A stretch of DNA of 8,341 nucleotides from Alphaproteobacteria bacterium UBA7371. Its GTDB lineage: Bacteria; Pseudomonadota; Alphaproteobacteria; UBA8317. Position 1 is the stretch's first letter. The number at the start of each line of letters is the position of its first letter. The notes beneath the pieces are model-generated. The model did not search any database. It was given only the letters and a program-made list of their open reading frames with translations, and was not told the DNA's origin. Location of the stretch: positions 4,779-13,119 of the forward strand of contig DKOD01000173.1 of assembly GCA_002469865.1 (NCBI GenBank), read 5' to 3'. The position numbers were made by a program, and so were the translations under genes. Below are positions 6,818-8,341 of the stretch, piece after piece.

Positions 6818-7740
6818 AACTACTTATTGATGCCAACAGGACCAACCACGCCCCATGGATTGAACAGGCCGAAAAACTCTGGGATTTGGGTCCCGTTGCC
6901 TTGGTGACAGATGGTACCGAACCCACGGACTATCTTCTGTTGGTGGATGGGGCAAAGACCAACCACCGCCAGCGCGAGGTTCAAAGGGCTGTTATGAGTT
7001 GCTGGGCTGGAGCCGATGGCATTTTAGCAAGTGGCCATTTGCCAGATAGCGTGCCTATTATCAGGGCCATGGATGATGGCATGGCCCTTGGCATGCGGGA
7101 TTATGTTGTGGGTGCATTCTTGCATCATGTGGGGCGATTTAACAGCCACAAGAAACATATGCAGAACGCAAGCTGGCAACCCCAACAACCCCAATTGGCC
7201 CATGGAATGAAAATCGCAATTTTGGGCTATGGACGCTTGGGTAAGTTTGTGGGCGATACACTTCAAGCATTGGGTTGCAACATTCATGGCGTGGTGCGCA
7301 AAACCAAACCAAACCATGAGTCATCTGCCGTTATACATGAATTTACCAATTGGCAGGGCGCCTTGGAAGGTGCCGGAGCGCTCATCAATTTGCTCCCTTC
7401 AACAGCGCAAACCGAACAATTGGTTGCATCTGACATGCTCAATCATTTGGCGGATGGTGCGGTCTTTATTAATGCTGGGCGGGGTGCAACCCTCCGCGAA
7501 GATTCATTAATTCCATGGCTGGAAAAACACCCCGAAAATGAAGCTATTTTGGACGTGTTTACCACCGAACCACTTCCAAAGGACCATCCTTTCTGGCAGC
7601 ACCCGAATATTCTGGTCACACCCCATGTGGCCAGTTGTTCACGGCCCGAATGGACACTGCCAGAACTATTCTCTCGTGCAAGACAACATGCAGGAGGTTG
7701 TCACATTGCTGGCATTGTGCGACGCGAACAAGGTTATTGA
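6814..7740 (+). CDS. ghrA: D-isomer-specific 2-hydroxyacid dehydrogenase, glyoxylate/hydroxypyruvate reductase A type
   Basis: The 308-aa product belongs to the NAD(P)-dependent D-2-hydroxyacid dehydrogenases, closest in pattern to GhrA, which reduces glyoxylate and hydroxypyruvate with NADPH in the cytosol. The nucleotide-binding Rossmann motif is MKIAILGYGRLGKFVG (132-147, glycines 138, 140, 143). The catalytic residues are in place: R223 in NAGRG, E252 in LDVFTTEPLP and H271 in TPHVAS. The block HPFWQHPNILVTPH (258-271) is typical of the GhrA subgroup. R162 and K163 after the second beta strand fit a preference for NADPH, an inference only. The gene starts at TTG 6814, overlapping the ABC-F stop by 4 nt (TTGA), with a strong ribosome binding site. 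The substrate is not proven; other 2-ketoacids are possible. It has no obvious metabolic link to the translation factors upstream. Confidence 0.88.
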   Translation: MKLLIDANRTNHAPWIEQAEKLWDLGPVALVTDGTEPTDYLLLVDGAKTNHRQREVQRAVMSCWAGADGILASGHLPDSVPIIRAMDDGMALGMRDYVVGAFLHHVGRFNSHKKHMQNASWQPQQPQLAHGMKIAILGYGRLGKFVGDTLQALGCNIHGVVRKTKPNHESSAVIHEFTNWQGALEGAGALINLLPSTAQTEQLVASDMLNHLADGAVFINAGRGATLREDSLIPWLEKHPENEAILDVFTTEPLPKDHPFWQHPNILVTPHVASCSRPEWTLPELFSRARQHAGGCHIAGIVRREQGY

Positions 7741-7753
7741 TGAAAATCATAAT
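7725..7753 (+). promoter_or_regulatory. Candidate promoter before the periplasmic adaptor gene
   Basis: CATAAT (7748-7753) matches the sigma-70 -10 consensus at 5 of 6 positions and lies in an AT-rich spacer. The position 17 nt upstream reads CGAACA (7725-7730), a poor -35 box inside the end of the ghrA-like gene. If real, it would let the adaptor gene be expressed independently of the upstream operon; read-through is the alternative. Confidence 0.2.
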
Positions 7754-7811
7754 TTAAACACTATTTCATGCAACGCATCGTGCTTGGAAGAAATTGAACG
7801 TAAAGGCCAAC

Positions 7812-8341
7812 ATGTTACGCGCTGTGCTTAAAGGCCTTGTGGCCATTATTATACTTGCTGCTGGCATTGGTGTATTCAAACTATTTGTTGCAACTAAAGC
7901 CGTGACAGAACCGAAACCAGCATCCGAGAGAAGCTGGAATGTTGCTTCCGTGCGCCTACAGGCAACAGATACCAGACCATCAATTCTCTCTTTTGGCATC
8001 GTGCAATCCAGCAACATGATCGACATACGCCCAAGTTTGAGTGGACGGATCGACGAGGTTGGAAAAACATTTGTCGAAGGCGGCATGATCCAGCAGGGAG
8101 ATCTGATTGCCAAGTTGGATCGCTTTGACATGGAAAAAAATGTTGAGGATTTGGCAGCTAAGGCAAAAGAAACAGATGCACAGATCGCAGAAACGAGGGC
8201 TGAACTTAAAGGTGAACGCAACCAAATTGCAGCCTTGGAAGAAGAAACAGAACTGGTTCGGCGTGATTATGAACGCACCTTGGCATTATCAAAACGTGGG
8301 ACATCATCAACCGCAAACATCGAGCGGGCTGAAATAGAGCT
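7812..8341 (+). CDS. HlyD/RND-type periplasmic adaptor (membrane fusion protein), 3' end cut by window edge
   Basis: Periplasmic adaptors link an inner-membrane RND or ABC pump to an outer-membrane channel. The visible 176 residues start with one N-terminal membrane anchor (about 5-27). A beta segment and the first half of a lipoyl/barrel-sandwich domain follow (about 60-103), with the family pattern LSGRIDEVGKTFVEGGMIQQGDLIAKLD. Then comes a long charged helix (104-176) that is the ascending arm of the alpha-hairpin; its turn may be near KRGTSSTANIERAEIE, where KRG-SS motifs usually occur. The rest (second helix half, lipoyl return strand, beta-barrel) is outside the window. The ATG at 7812 follows AAAGG (7802-7806) at 5-nt spacing. 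No lipobox cysteine is seen, so it is membrane-anchored, not a lipoprotein. A gene for an RND pump would be expected just downstream; without it the substrate cannot be guessed. It reads in the same direction as the ghrA-like gene, after 71 nt. Confidence 0.88.
   Translation, partial: MLRAVLKGLVAIIILAAGIGVFKLFVATKAVTEPKPASERSWNVASVRLQATDTRPSILSFGIVQSSNMIDIRPSLSGRIDEVGKTFVEGGMIQQGDLIAKLDRFDMEKNVEDLAAKAKETDAQIAETRAELKGERNQIAALEEETELVRRDYERTLALSKRGTSSTANIERAEIE

Noticed and set aside
7766..8221. Minus-strand open frame of 151 codons opposite the adaptor gene
   Set aside because: Ser/Ala-rich translation typical of an antisense shadow; the plus frame shows a clear adaptor protein.
1..8341. A novel defence, mobile or biosynthetic system
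   Set aside because: Every long gene belongs to a known housekeeping or transporter family, and there are no array-like repeats, integrases, transposases, tRNA junctions or toxin-antitoxin-like pairs.

Overview
The window looks like a piece of an ordinary alphaproteobacterial chromosome of moderate GC content. The closest apparent family matches (from memory, no search run) are alphaproteobacterial versions of CcmE, CcmF, SufE, RF3 and an Uup-like ABC-F protein. A small protein with a C-terminal helix-hairpin-helix domain resembles an extension seen on alphaproteobacterial NuoE and ribosomal protein L21. A genus cannot be assigned safely. No mobile element, CRISPR array, rRNA or tRNA gene was seen.

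Left part, reading leftwards (1-2191): ccmE followed by ccmF, joined by a 4-nt GTGA overlap. These are the haem chaperone and the haem-ligating core of the lyase of System I cytochrome c maturation. ccmF runs off the left edge, so the rest of the ccm cluster (ccmG/ccmH type genes) probably lies outside.

Middle (2192-3392): a divergent spacer, then a rightward gene for a 150-aa helix-hairpin-helix protein. It converges, with 3 nt between stop codons, on a leftward sufE gene for Fe-S cluster assembly. A 175-nt spacer then separates sufE from the divergent prfC.

Right part, reading rightwards (3393-8341): prfC (release factor RF3), an Uup-like ABC-F ATPase gene and a ghrA-like 2-hydroxyacid dehydrogenase gene. 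Their reading frames overlap by 1 and 4 nt, so they are probably one translationally coupled operon. After a 71-nt AT-rich spacer comes the 5' part of a gene for an HlyD/RND-type periplasmic adaptor, cut by the right edge.

Nearly all sequence is explained by conserved housekeeping genes, and I found no convincing undescribed system. The points most worth a second look are the poorly conserved N-terminal half of the helix-hairpin-helix protein, the possible leaderless start of ccmE, and the tight coupling of RF3 with an ABC-F protein.
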